Source of the DNA: Desulfobacteraceae bacterium
GTDB taxonomy: Bacteria; Desulfobacterota; Desulfobacteria; Desulfobacterales; Desulfobacteraceae
NCBI GenBank assembly: GCA_024226935.1
Contig: JAAELK010000394.1
Span: 1 to 64,000, forward strand
Direction: 5' to 3'
Length of the DNA stretch: 64,000 nucleotides
Each line of letters opens with the position of its first letter. Within the stretch, counting starts at the first letter, position 1. Of this stretch, positions 54,165-62,976 are shown one piece after another. A program made the position numbers and the translations under genes. The notes beneath the pieces were generated by a model. It was not told the origin of the DNA. It saw only the letters and a program-made list of their open reading frames with translations, and ran no database searches.

Positions 54165-55205
54165 CTATAATATTGACAATTTCAGGAAAAAACGATCCAG
54201 AGTCAACCGGATTGAACTGTTTGACCTCAGTCTTTTTTCGGTTTCATGAAGATCTTTTATCCATTCAAGAAATTTATTGTAAGCATGCATCTGACTAATA
54301 TCTTTAAATGCATCAAAAAAATCAAGGTTAACTATTTTTTCAGGGCTGTATTTAAATATACAAAGATCCCTGAGGACCATCTTGATGATTGTTATTGCAT
54401 CGAAAATATTATCGGGAGCCATACTTAATTTTTGTGAAAGCATAAGTGCTTTTTGGATATTTGTCCCGCTGGAGGTGGAAATAAGACCGATGATCTCTTT
54501 TATAATCCAGATGCGCTGTTTTTGCCAGTCTACTTTCCCCTCTTCATTCTTATCCAAATTCAGGTTTAAGAGCGTCAGGGCTTTTTCCAGGTCGGAATCT
54601 GCCGTCCGGACTGCAATGTAAGCTTTTTGGGGATCAATTTTGTATTGGTTAATAATAGTTTGTTGGATTTCATGGCAGGAAGGGGTAGAAAATCGGACCT
54701 GTCGACATCTGGAAATGATAGTGGGTAAAAGAGGAGGAATCTGGGTGGCTGTCAGGATAAAAAATGTATTTTTTGGAGGTTCTTCCAACACTTTCAGTAA
54801 TGCGTTTTGGGCCTGGATATTCATTTTGTCTGAATCCATGATCAGGACCATACGCTTAAGCGCTTCATTTGGTTTTACAGATATCAAAAGTCCAATTTCC
54901 CGGATTTGGGAAATTGAGATCATTTTTTTTTTTTCGGGCAGACAAATCTTGATGATATCCGGATGCATTCCCGTATCTATCTTTTTACAGGACGGGCAAA
55001 TATTGCAAGGCCTTTTAACATCAGCCTTGCAATTACAGGTCTTTGCAAATTCAAATGCTGTCTCTTTTTTTCCGGTGTTTTTATCCCCGAAAAAAAGAAG
55101 GGCATTGGGAATTTTGTCTGCTTTAATGATACAATTTAATTCAGATATAGTTTGGGATATGGCGGTTTTTTGATCAAAATCCGACATCTTTTGATCGGTG
55201 AACAT
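54165..55205 (-). CDS. holB: DNA polymerase III delta prime subunit
   Basis: A 346-residue clamp-loader subunit. The P-loop is FFGDKNTGKKE, the zinc site is CNCKADVKRPCNICPSCK, and the family SRC motif appears in ISRCRQVRF. The long acidic C-terminal part fits delta prime. It opens the sliding clamp with the other loader subunits. ATG 55205 or ATG 55187 may be the start; neither has a clear ribosome site, and HU ends four bases upstream. Confidence 0.92.
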   Translation of the reverse strand: MFTDQKMSDFDQKTAISQTISELNCIIKADKIPNALLFFGDKNTGKKETAFEFAKTCNCKADVKRPCNICPSCKKIDTGMHPDIIKICLPEKKKMISISQIREIGLLISVKPNEALKRMVLIMDSDKMNIQAQNALLKVLEEPPKNTFFILTATQIPPLLPTIISRCRQVRFSTPSCHEIQQTIINQYKIDPQKAYIAVRTADSDLEKALTLLNLNLDKNEEGKVDWQKQRIWIIKEIIGLISTSSGTNIQKALMLSQKLSMAPDNIFDAITIIKMVLRDLCIFKYSPEKIVNLDFFDAFKDISQMHAYNKFLEWIKDLHETEKRLRSNSSIRLTLDRFFLKLSIL

Positions 55206-55208
55206 CGG

Positions 55209-55484
55209 TTAGTAATCTACCCGCTCCTTTAACTCTTTTCCACATTTGAAAAAGGGCAATCGTTTGGGAGGTATCTGTACCTTTTGTCCGGTTTTGGGAT
55301 TTCTTCCGACATAACTTTTGTATTCTTTGATATGAAAACTGCATAATCCTCTTATTTCGACTCTTTCCCCTTTGATAAATGATTCAGCCAGGGAATCAAA
55401 AAAAAGTCTAATTACTTCTGCGGCCTCGGCCTTGGTCAGGTTTGCCCGTTCCTTCAACGTGGAAATCAATTCAAGTTTATTCAT
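55209..55484 (-). CDS. HU/IHF family DNA-binding protein
   Basis: A 91-residue protein with the HU fold: N-terminal helices (LTKAEAAEVIRLFFDSLAES), the beta arm (GRNPKTGQKVQIPPKRLPFF) and a basic tail. It bends and packages DNA. GAGGATCT lies just upstream of the ATG. Between holB and the NusG-like gene. Confidence 0.92.
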   Translation of the reverse strand: MNKLELISTLKERANLTKAEAAEVIRLFFDSLAESFIKGERVEIRGLCSFHIKEYKSYVGRNPKTGQKVQIPPKRLPFFKCGKELKERVDY

Positions 55485-55560
55485 AGATCCTCAATTTACA
55501 ATTATAAAAGCTTTTTATTTTGTTTGACTTTTAATTAAAATTTAATAAAAAGTCAAGGGG

Positions 55561-56085
55561 TTATGGTAAGAAGTCGGAAAGTTTTTCAACATTTTTACTA
55601 TTCATCTCCACTCCGGCGTATTGACCGAGAAGGTCAATTTTAATGATGACGCGGCCTTTTCCTTTATGTCGGATGAACTCTCCTTTCAATCCCGACATGG
55701 GGCCTTCTAAAATCATTACAGGATCACCTTTTTCAAGTGTAATTGAACTTCCTGTAATCAGGTCCATGTCGGCATTGGTCATAAGCTGTAAAGATTCTAT
55801 CTGGGAATCGGGAATTGGAACCGGCCCCTGGTTATTTCCCAATAATCTGACAGCCCCCATTGTCTTGAGAATATTGAGTTGATCGGAAGCTTCAAGGGTG
55901 GCCCGGACAAATAAATAACCGGGAAATAATGGGGTCTCGATCATTAAATTTCTGTCTTTTCTTTTGCTTTTCTTTCTCATCCTGGGTAGAAAAACATCTA
56001 TTTTTTTCCCGGCAACGGCATTATAGACTGTTTGTTCAAAATTGCTTCGGGTCAAAAGTGCGAACCAGTTCAGGGGCTTGTTCAT
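55561..56085 (-). CDS. NusG-like transcription antiterminator
   Basis: A 174-residue NusG paralogue. Residues 8-105 are the NGN domain (WFALLTRSNFEQTVYNAV, TPLFPGYLFVRATLE), and residues 120-170 carry the KOW motif (EKGDPVMILEGPMSGLKGE). This is the RfaH/UpxY/LoaP type, shorter than NusG. Such proteins load onto RNA polymerase at special operons and prevent early termination. It overlaps the lptD stop by four bases (ATGA), so it is translated with lptD. Confidence 0.87.
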   Translation of the reverse strand: MNKPLNWFALLTRSNFEQTVYNAVAGKKIDVFLPRMRKKSKRKDRNLMIETPLFPGYLFVRATLEASDQLNILKTMGAVRLLGNNQGPVPIPDSQIESLQLMTNADMDLITGSSITLEKGDPVMILEGPMSGLKGEFIRHKGKGRVIIKIDLLGQYAGVEMNSKNVEKLSDFLP

Positions 56086-58358
56086 AGAGTACCAAATCCT
56101 CCAATTCCTTTAAGGATGATTAAAAAGGCTATGCTCTTGTCTGCTGAAGCTTCTTTGTATTCCAGGCCCATTCCCCAGCAGTCCTGATCGATGGTGATGC
56201 CGACACGGCTTTCAATGGTTTTATTTGTTGCCAGGTCGCTTTCCAGTGAAAAATAGGTTGTCAGGTAGCGGGTAAGCTTGATATCAATTTTGCTGTACCA
56301 GGTTTCCAAAGAGTCATCGCTATTATATAGGTAGTAGGTGCCGATGGAATCTCCCCGTTTGTCACTTATGCTTGTCCCTACTTTGCTGTTGGTGAACTGA
56401 GCTGTGTAGGGAGACCAGGAAAGGTCTGCGGTCATGGAAAGATATTTAAAGAAGTTAAATTCACTTTCAAGGGTGATATCCGACCATGATTTTAATTGAG
56501 TATCATCTCTTTCAGTCGTGACATTATAACTTTGATAAAGTTTTAACCAGATAAATTCCTTATATTGATTTGATGTAGTTCCATCGGGGTTTGTGATGGG
56601 ATTTCTGGCAATAAAGCTGTTGGTCAGGGACCAGGTAACCTGATTTTCTTCTGCAATATTATCGATACTGTCAAATTGTGGAAAATCATCCTGGTCTATA
56701 TTGGGCTGATAACTGTATTCAAGCTTTGGCACCATGGTGTGCTTGATCTTGTCTGCAAAACTATTGTTCGGGGTGAATACCCGGCTTATGGATGTGGATA
56801 ATTGAGCACCCAGGTCATAGGTGGCCCTGGTCCTGAAATCGTCGCTGTCTCCATGGGGGTCTGTAAAGCTTTGTGTATGCCAGGCAGTTCCCCTTGTGCC
56901 TATAAAGGGTTCAAAGAAAAAGGATTTACCAAGCTTTGTGGGAAGATAAAACTTAGGATATAGATCAATTCTTTGGCCGTTAACAAGGGTGTCTGTGGTA
57001 TCTTGACGGTAAAAGGATCTAAATTCTGAGTCCATGGTGTAATAAAGGCTGGATTTTCCAATTTCTTGTCTGGAACTATCAAGTTCCATGCTGGGAAGGG
57101 TTTGCAGGGTGGTGTCAGCTGTGTCGTCTTGTCGCGCTACAACATTGTCATACCAGAGTGTCTGGGCATTAAAACTATAATTAGACCAGGATTTACTGAC
57201 GATTAAGCTGTTTGTACGGGTGGTGTCATCATATTCATCCAGGCTTCTTCCGAAGGCAGAGTCAAAATACTGGTTGGTTGCATCGTAACCTGTAAACCCG
57301 TCCTTGAATTCGAGCAGATAATCGGCATCACTGACTATATCTAAATCCAGTTTGGCTGAAAACCCGTTGCCAAGATCCTGGTCGTGTTTCATTCGGAACC
57401 AGTACCGGTCTTTGTTGGTGCGCGGGGAGGTGCTGTCATAACTGTAATTTTCATTGGCTTCTGTACCATCACCTATCTTTGAGTCATCCAGATAGTCTAA
57501 GAATACGGAACCCTTGGATTTATTATCCAGGACATATCGGAATTCACCGGCAACTTTTGTGCCGCGTTCCGACATGTAATCGGTGTAAAGAGTTGCATCC
57601 ATATTTCTGGAAATTGCAATAAACAGGGGTTGTTCATATTCAAAGCCTTTTCTGTCGGAAGAAGTTAGTCTGGGGGCTAAAAGACCGGTCTGGCGTTTGG
57701 CTTTTACGGGAAAGGAAAGAAAGGGGGAATAGAGAACGGGAACTTTTCTAGCCCACAGGACCGTGTCATTGGCATATCCATAACCTTCAATGGTGACCCT
57801 GATCTTTTTACCTGTAATCTTCCAGTCCGGGTTTTCTCCGTTACAGGAGGTGATGGAACCCTTGTCGGCGCTATAGGTAAATTTCCCGGTTTTTTGAATA
57901 TTTTCTCCATTAATATAAAAATTATTTTCCTGGATGAAGATGGTTCCTTTCTTGATGGTTCCTTGCTCCGTCAAAAGATTGATATGCATCTCATCACAGG
58001 TGATGGAATCCTGTCCTGAAATAAGCAGGACATTTCCCTTTGCAAAGGCATCTTTTGTCTTGTTGGAAAATTCGACATAATCTGCTTCCAGCCGTGTCAG
58101 GCCGCCGGTGATCACCACATTATCTTGGGCAATATACAGTTCCCGTTTGTCGTCATATGTCACCTTGAGGGCGGAAATGTTCCAGATGACGTCTTTGGGG
58201 TCTTGGGTGAGGGGACCTGCGATTACAGTCCTGGCGGAAATTAAACAACACAACAGAGTAATTGCCACCATCAGCGGCAATCTTATTTGAGAGAGTAAAC
58301 AAAACATAGCCGTCCAGTAATAAATTGTGTATCGATTAAAATTACTGTATAAAGCCAT
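56082..58358 (-). CDS. lptD: LPS-assembly outer membrane protein
   Basis: About 758 residues. The N-terminal part has a signal peptide and an OstA-type beta-jellyroll (VTYDDKRELYIAQDNVVITG, EADYVEFSN). The C-terminal 500 residues alternate as in a beta barrel and hold the LptD pattern ARKVPVLYSPFLSFPVKAKRQTG. It inserts lipopolysaccharide into the outer membrane. ATG 58307 is a possible later start, because the long upstream part of the reading frame has no ribosome site and lacks a usual signal peptide. Confidence 0.9.
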   Translation of the reverse strand: MALYSNFNRYTIYYWTAMFCLLSQIRLPLMVAITLLCCLISARTVIAGPLTQDPKDVIWNISALKVTYDDKRELYIAQDNVVITGGLTRLEADYVEFSNKTKDAFAKGNVLLISGQDSITCDEMHINLLTEQGTIKKGTIFIQENNFYINGENIQKTGKFTYSADKGSITSCNGENPDWKITGKKIRVTIEGYGYANDTVLWARKVPVLYSPFLSFPVKAKRQTGLLAPRLTSSDRKGFEYEQPLFIAISRNMDATLYTDYMSERGTKVAGEFRYVLDNKSKGSVFLDYLDDSKIGDGTEANENYSYDSTSPRTNKDRYWFRMKHDQDLGNGFSAKLDLDIVSDADYLLEFKDGFTGYDATNQYFDSAFGRSLDEYDDTTRTNSLIVSKSWSNYSFNAQTLWYDNVVARQDDTADTTLQTLPSMELDSSRQEIGKSSLYYTMDSEFRSFYRQDTTDTLVNGQRIDLYPKFYLPTKLGKSFFFEPFIGTRGTAWHTQSFTDPHGDSDDFRTRATYDLGAQLSTSISRVFTPNNSFADKIKHTMVPKLEYSYQPNIDQDDFPQFDSIDNIAEENQVTWSLTNSFIARNPITNPDGTTSNQYKEFIWLKLYQSYNVTTERDDTQLKSWSDITLESEFNFFKYLSMTADLSWSPYTAQFTNSKVGTSISDKRGDSIGTYYLYNSDDSLETWYSKIDIKLTRYLTTYFSLESDLATNKTIESRVGITIDQDCWGMGLEYKEASADKSIAFLIILKGIGGFGTL

Positions 58359-58460
58359 TTTATAGTAGAAAAGTCAAGTCAGAATAAGCTTATAAATATT
58401 TAGCAGTGAATTTAATCGATCGGGTAATCGATTTGGATTGCCTGGGTTGAAAGGACGTTT

Positions 58461-60812
58461 ATGACAGCTTCCATAATAAACTTGATTGGTAATACTCCCA
58501 TAGTTGAAATAAAGAGTATAAATCCTGTGCCCGGTGTGAAAATTTTTGCCAAACTTGAGTATATGAATTCGGGGGGGTCTATTAAAGACCGGGCCGCTTT
58601 GTACATGATTACGGCAGCCGAGGCCGCAGGTCATCTTTCTTCTGATAAAATAGTGATAGAAGCCACCAGCGGTAATACCGGCATAGGTCTTGCCATGATC
58701 TGTGCAGTAAAGGGGTATAAGATTGCTTTGACCATGGCACAAAATGCCAGTGAGGAAAGAAAGCAGATTCTACAGGCCCGGGGGGCTCAGATTATCCTGA
58801 CCCCCAAACATCTGGGATCCGACGGAGCCATCGAAGAGGCCTATCGTCTGGCAAGGGAAAATCCGGATCAATATTTTCTTGCAGATCAATATAATAATGA
58901 GGCAAACTGGAAAGCCCACTATCATACCACAGGTCCGGAAATCATGGACCAGACCAACGGAAAGGTCACAAGTATTGTGGCAAGCATCGGCACTTCCGGA
59001 ACCCTCATGGGCCTGTCCCGGTATTTTAAGCAGGTTGATCCAAAAATCAATATTGTTTGCGCCGAACCCTATCTGGGTCACAAAATCCAGGGTTTGAAAA
59101 ATATGAAGGAATCCTATGTTCCCGAAATATTTGATAAAAAACGGTTGGATGCTACCATTCGTGTGGATGATGACAGAGCTTTTGAAACGGCAAGGCAACT
59201 GGCAAGAGTTGAGGGTTTGTTTGTGGGCATGAGCAGTGGTGCTGCCATGGCTGCTGCCATTGAACATGCCCAAAATATTCAAGAGGGCGTTGTGGTGGTT
59301 ATTTTTCCAGATGGTGGTGAACGCTACCTTTCCACCCAGCTTTTTTCGGTGGAAAAAAAGATTGATCTGAAGGTGTACAATAGTTTTACCAAACAAAAAG
59401 AGCTGTTTGTGCCCATTGAAAAAGATAAGATCGGTATATATACCTGCGGCCCCACTGTGGATCAACGCCTGCATATAGGGTTGTTCAGGCGCTTTGTCTT
59501 TACTGATCTTTTGATACGCTTTCTTGAATTTCACCAATTTATTGTTAACCATATCATTAATATAACAGATTACGATGATAAAACCATTGAGGGGGCTGGG
59601 AAAACAGGCCAATCCGTTGATGCCTTTGTCCTTCCCAATATTGCAGCTTTTAAAGCGGATCTTGCAACTTTGGGTTTGCGCCCGGCCCAGACTTACCCCA
59701 GGGTCTCCGATCATTTTACTGAAATGACGGATTTATCAAGGACTTTGCTGGACCGCCACCATGCCTATGAAAAATTGCATTCGGTGTACTTTGATATTGC
59801 AAGCCAGCCGGAGTATGGTGATTTTTCAAAGGTGGATCTCAATAAGATACGCCTTGGGGCGACCGTTGATCTGGATGGGTATGAAAAACGTAATCCCAAG
59901 GATTTCACTCTCTTAAAGCGGGTTCGTCTTTCGGAGTTGAAAAGAGGGGTGGGGATAAAGACAGAGTGGGGCAATGTCAGGCCCTCTCTTCATTTGCAGT
60001 GTTCCGCCATTGCCATGAGATATCTGGGCAAGCAGTTTGATATTCATACCGGAAGCAGGGATCTTTTATTTCCCCACCATGAAAATGAAATTGCAATTGC
60101 CAGGGCCGCCACCGGATCAAGTCTTGCTAATGTATGGATGCATTGTGATCCGGTCCAGTATGATGGGTCATTAGGAAAAGGTGATATAGAAGAGATAAAT
60201 CTTGATACTCTTATTCACCAGGGGTGGGATGCCAAAACCATCAGATTCTGGCTGATCTTTGGGCATTATAGAAAACAATTGGTCTTGTCAATCAAGGGAT
60301 TGCGGGATGCAAAATATACCCTTGTCAAAATTAACAGATGTATTGAAACCCTGGGTGCCATCACCATGGGGGGGACATTTGAAGCGGGTGATACTTTGGA
60401 AGAGGATGATACCTTGGAAGTGGGGCAAGCGTTGGATGATATCGATAAATTTGAAAATAATGATCAATTGATTTATGATATTCGTCAGGGAGTCCTGTCT
60501 GCAATGGCAGATGACCTGAAGGTTTCAGATGTCATTTCCTGCCTTCTTCTGGGGGTAAAAAAAATAAATCGTTTGATAAACTTGAATCAAATCAATGCTG
60601 TTGGTGCCAAGGGCCTGCTTTCATGTTTCAGGGAAGTGGACTCCATATTAAAAATATTTGATTTTAATTCAAAAATGGAATATTCCAAGGCTGCCCAGTC
60701 TCTTATGAAGGAACGCGATGAGGCCAGGCTCAAAAATGACTGGATTCTGGCCGACAAGATTCGGAACAAGCTTGTGGCCATGGGCGTTTGTGTTCATGAT
60801 AAAAAGGTGTGA
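58461..60812 (+). CDS. Cysteine synthase fused to a cysteinyl-tRNA synthetase-like domain
   Basis: A 783-residue fusion. Residues 1-297 are a complete cysteine synthase: PLP lysine K42 in GGSIKDRAA, TSGNTG, GTSGTLMG, GERYLST. Residues 305-783 follow cysteinyl-tRNA synthetase to the end: TCGPTV, HIGLFRRF for HIGH, zinc ligands C329, C514, H539 and E543, ITDYDDK, and the C-terminal ADKIRNKL helix. The KMSKS loop is lost: residues 566-576 read QYDGSLGKGDI. So the adenylation step may be changed or absent. One frame spans both domains with no linker. A related enzyme, MshC, uses a CysRS fold to attach cysteine to a sugar. AGGACGTTT precedes the ATG. Divergent from lptD; followed by an unknown gene. 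Confidence 0.88.
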   Translation: MTASIINLIGNTPIVEIKSINPVPGVKIFAKLEYMNSGGSIKDRAALYMITAAEAAGHLSSDKIVIEATSGNTGIGLAMICAVKGYKIALTMAQNASEERKQILQARGAQIILTPKHLGSDGAIEEAYRLARENPDQYFLADQYNNEANWKAHYHTTGPEIMDQTNGKVTSIVASIGTSGTLMGLSRYFKQVDPKINIVCAEPYLGHKIQGLKNMKESYVPEIFDKKRLDATIRVDDDRAFETARQLARVEGLFVGMSSGAAMAAAIEHAQNIQEGVVVVIFPDGGERYLSTQLFSVEKKIDLKVYNSFTKQKELFVPIEKDKIGIYTCGPTVDQRLHIGLFRRFVFTDLLIRFLEFHQFIVNHIINITDYDDKTIEGAGKTGQSVDAFVLPNIAAFKADLATLGLRPAQTYPRVSDHFTEMTDLSRTLLDRHHAYEKLHSVYFDIASQPEYGDFSKVDLNKIRLGATVDLDGYEKRNPKDFTLLKRVRLSELKRGVGIKTEWGNVRPSLHLQCSAIAMRYLGKQFDIHTGSRDLLFPHHENEIAIARAATGSSLANVWMHCDPVQYDGSLGKGDIEEINLDTLIHQGWDAKTIRFWLIFGHYRKQLVLSIKGLRDAKYTLVKINRCIETLGAITMGGTFEAGDTLEEDDTLEVGQALDDIDKFENNDQLIYDIRQGVLSAMADDLKVSDVISCLLLGVKKINRLINLNQINAVGAKGLLSCFREVDSILKIFDFNSKMEYSKAAQSLMKERDEARLKNDWILADKIRNKLVAMGVCVHDKKV

Positions 60813-60817
60813 CCATT

Positions 60818-61789
60818 ATGATAAAAACTTTATTTTTTCCATTTTCCCATATCAGTAAAGATCAATTGAAAACAATAACAACATTTTTTCCGAAGGTTGG
60901 TTTTTTGCCCCCGGCAGCAGATTTTAAATCTGACCCGATTCTGGCTTCCCTGGCCCAAAAAGATATCTTACAACCGGTATTTGCTTCGGTCCTGGATCTT
61001 GGGTTGGTTGAAAAACAGGTGAGTTCCTATATGGACTGGGCGCAGCTTCATCGCGGCAATGAAAAAAATTTTCAATCTTTGCTCAAGGACCAGCCTTATT
61101 TTGTAGATGATACCGGGATTTCCAATATCCAATCCCAAATTAGAAGTGGAATACAAAAAAAACAGGATTCATCCGACCGGAAAAAAGTTGTACCAGATCC
61201 TTTATTGTTATTAAAATTTGCCCAATTGCTGGATTCCCAGAATGAAGGTATAGATGATAGTTTAAAGGCCGTGGAACACAGTCAGGCTTCGCTTTTTTCA
61301 AAATTGTTGGCAACGGGTCCGGAAAAAACAATTGAAAAGCCTGCACCTGGCTCATGTGATTTGCCATCCCTGGATCCAGGTAGAATAATGACCGAAGAAA
61401 GAGTTAAGTCCTGGTTCAGATATGCATCTAAAAAGAAAGTTTTCAACCTGCCGGGTGCCTCTCCTCTTTTGATTACCACGAGTCCGGCTGTGTTGGATTA
61501 TATGGAATCCAAGTCCAAAGGTGTGATAAATGCCCTTGACAAAGATTTCATAAAAGTGCATGAAAATGGATGTGAAAATAAATCCAGATGGCAGCAGGAT
61601 TTTTGCCAATTTTTGGAAGAAGTAATTTTGAGCAAAAATTCTTCCGGGATTATACAGCCTGGAGCAGATGATGGATGTTTTTGTTCCGGCCAGATTAAAT
61701 TGCGTCTTTTCCCGGAAGACGGCATGGAGGAGTTTTTTGATGCATCAGGTCAGTCGATTGCTGTCTGTCTGATACAATTAAAATCATAA
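60818..61789 (+). CDS. Unknown protein after the CysK-CysRS-like fusion
   Basis: A 323-residue protein starting at ATG 60818 with AAGGTG upstream; the frame runs on the stop of the fusion gene. There is no signal peptide or membrane helix. The middle (ASLFSKLLATGPEKTIEKP) is linker-like. Conserved-looking blocks are LPSLDPGRIMTEERVKSWFR, PLLITTSPAVLDYMESK and FCSGQIKLRLFPE. I do not recognise a domain. The tight spacing suggests it works with the fusion enzyme. Confidence 0.65.
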   Translation: MIKTLFFPFSHISKDQLKTITTFFPKVGFLPPAADFKSDPILASLAQKDILQPVFASVLDLGLVEKQVSSYMDWAQLHRGNEKNFQSLLKDQPYFVDDTGISNIQSQIRSGIQKKQDSSDRKKVVPDPLLLLKFAQLLDSQNEGIDDSLKAVEHSQASLFSKLLATGPEKTIEKPAPGSCDLPSLDPGRIMTEERVKSWFRYASKKKVFNLPGASPLLITTSPAVLDYMESKSKGVINALDKDFIKVHENGCENKSRWQQDFCQFLEEVILSKNSSGIIQPGADDGCFCSGQIKLRLFPEDGMEEFFDASGQSIAVCLIQLKS

Positions 61790-61794
61790 AAAAC

Positions 61795-61822
61795 TTGATT
61801 TTACCAAACGACATGTTATAAA
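61795..61822 (+). promoter_or_regulatory. Candidate promoter of the ferredoxin gene
   Basis: TTGATT at 61795-61800 and TATAAA at 61817-61822 are 16 bases apart, 78 bases before the ferredoxin ATG. Confidence 0.5.
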
Positions 61823-61899
61823 AGCTGTTTTTAAAAACAGGTTTATATTTAAAAAAATGATTTTATAATACTATTAATTTATTCAAGGAGATTATCAAG

Positions 61900-62088
61900 A
61901 TGGCGTTTAATCCTATCGTTGACGAAGCAAAATGTGTTGGTTGTGAAGAGTGTGTAGATGTTTGTCCCGTAGAAGTATTCGAGATGGAAGACGAAAAGTC
62001 TGTTGCTGTCAATGCAGAAGAGTGCATGGGCTGTGAAAGCTGTGTTGAAGTTTGTGAAGAAGATGCGATTGTAATTGAAGAAGATTAA
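61900..62088 (+). CDS. Ferredoxin with two [4Fe-4S] clusters
   Basis: A 62-residue ferredoxin. Two CxxCxxCxxxC motifs (CVGCEECVDVCP and CMGCESCVEVC) bind two [4Fe-4S] clusters. The protein is very acidic. AAGGAGATTATCAAG precedes the ATG. It carries low-potential electrons in anaerobic metabolism. It has its own promoter and terminator. Confidence 0.95.
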   Translation: MAFNPIVDEAKCVGCEECVDVCPVEVFEMEDEKSVAVNAEECMGCESCVEVCEEDAIVIEED

Positions 62089-62110
62089 TTTGCGCGTTTT
62101 TGGTTAGATA

Positions 62111-62147
62111 AAAATGCCGGGTCTGTAGAACAGATACCGGCATTTTA
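62111..62147 (+). terminator. Terminator of the ferredoxin gene
   Basis: AAAATGCCGGGTCTGT and ACAGATACCGGCATTTT form a strong stem with one bulge and a three-base loop. It comes 23 bases past the stop codon. Confidence 0.85.
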
Positions 62148-62192
62148 CTTCATAAAAGATCCATTGTCTGAAAATAGTTAAATCCAACCAGA

Positions 62193-62954
62193 TTAAAATC
62201 TCAGGGAAAGACAGCTTAACCCCCCATCCAGTTTTCTAAATTCGGAAACGTCCACTTCTATTATATTAAATCCTTTTTCTTTAATCATTTTCTTTGTTTT
62301 TGGAAAACCCTTGGGCCAAATAACCTGATCATTGATCCATATACAATTGGCAGCATAGGCTTCTTGTTCATCAACGGGCAGAATGGAAAACTTTTGAAAT
62401 TCAGGTAGAGTTAAAAATTTTCCATGGGCCAGAAGATAATTGTTTTCCAGGTAGGATATGCCGGTCTTCAGATGAAGCACTGTGGTAAGGGGAATGGCCG
62501 AGGCGGTCATTTTGTATTTTTTTAATATGGATCTTAGTTGCTCAAATCCTTCCCGGTTGGTGCGCTGTGACAGGCCCACATAATAATGGTTTCCTGCCAT
62601 CATGACATCTCCTCCGTCAAGGGTTCCCGGTGTTTGGATCTCTTCCATGGGCAGACCAAATTCTTCCATGGATGTCCTTACCTTATGGATTTCCCCATTT
62701 CTTGTTTCGGCTCCGGGATTGGTGATGACGGCACAACTGGGGGTCACAAGGCAGGTATCCTCAATAAAGGTGGAGTCGGCAAAGGCCTCGTCAGCTTCCA
62801 GCACGGTTACGTCCAGACCGCAGGATTCAAGGGCTTTAACATATTGTCCGTGCTGTTTAATGGCCAGAAAATAATCAGGCTTTCCCAGGTTTGCCCGGCT
62901 GATACCCTTGACCATGTTTCGGCATGGCCTTTTAACCACAGCTTTTGTAAACAT
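62193..62954 (-). CDS. Dimethylarginine dimethylaminohydrolase-like enzyme
   Basis: A 253-residue amidinotransferase-fold enzyme. Family residues are visible: EDTCLVTPSCAVITNPGAE, GGDVMMAG, the His in VLHLKTGISYLENN, and the catalytic Cys near the C-terminus in LDGGLSCLSLRF. It hydrolyses N-methylated arginines to citrulline and methylamine. Arginine deiminase-like action on other guanidines is possible. It lies a few bases downstream of the EamA gene. Confidence 0.88.
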   Translation of the reverse strand: MFTKAVVKRPCRNMVKGISRANLGKPDYFLAIKQHGQYVKALESCGLDVTVLEADEAFADSTFIEDTCLVTPSCAVITNPGAETRNGEIHKVRTSMEEFGLPMEEIQTPGTLDGGDVMMAGNHYYVGLSQRTNREGFEQLRSILKKYKMTASAIPLTTVLHLKTGISYLENNYLLAHGKFLTLPEFQKFSILPVDEQEAYAANCIWINDQVIWPKGFPKTKKMIKEKGFNIIEVDVSEFRKLDGGLSCLSLRF

Positions 62955-62976
62955 TATTATCTTTCCTATTTATTTG

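Noticed and set aside
58770-59714. 314-codon reverse-strand frame opposite the CysK-CysRS-like gene
   Set aside because: The forward frame has intact motifs in both domains throughout this stretch.
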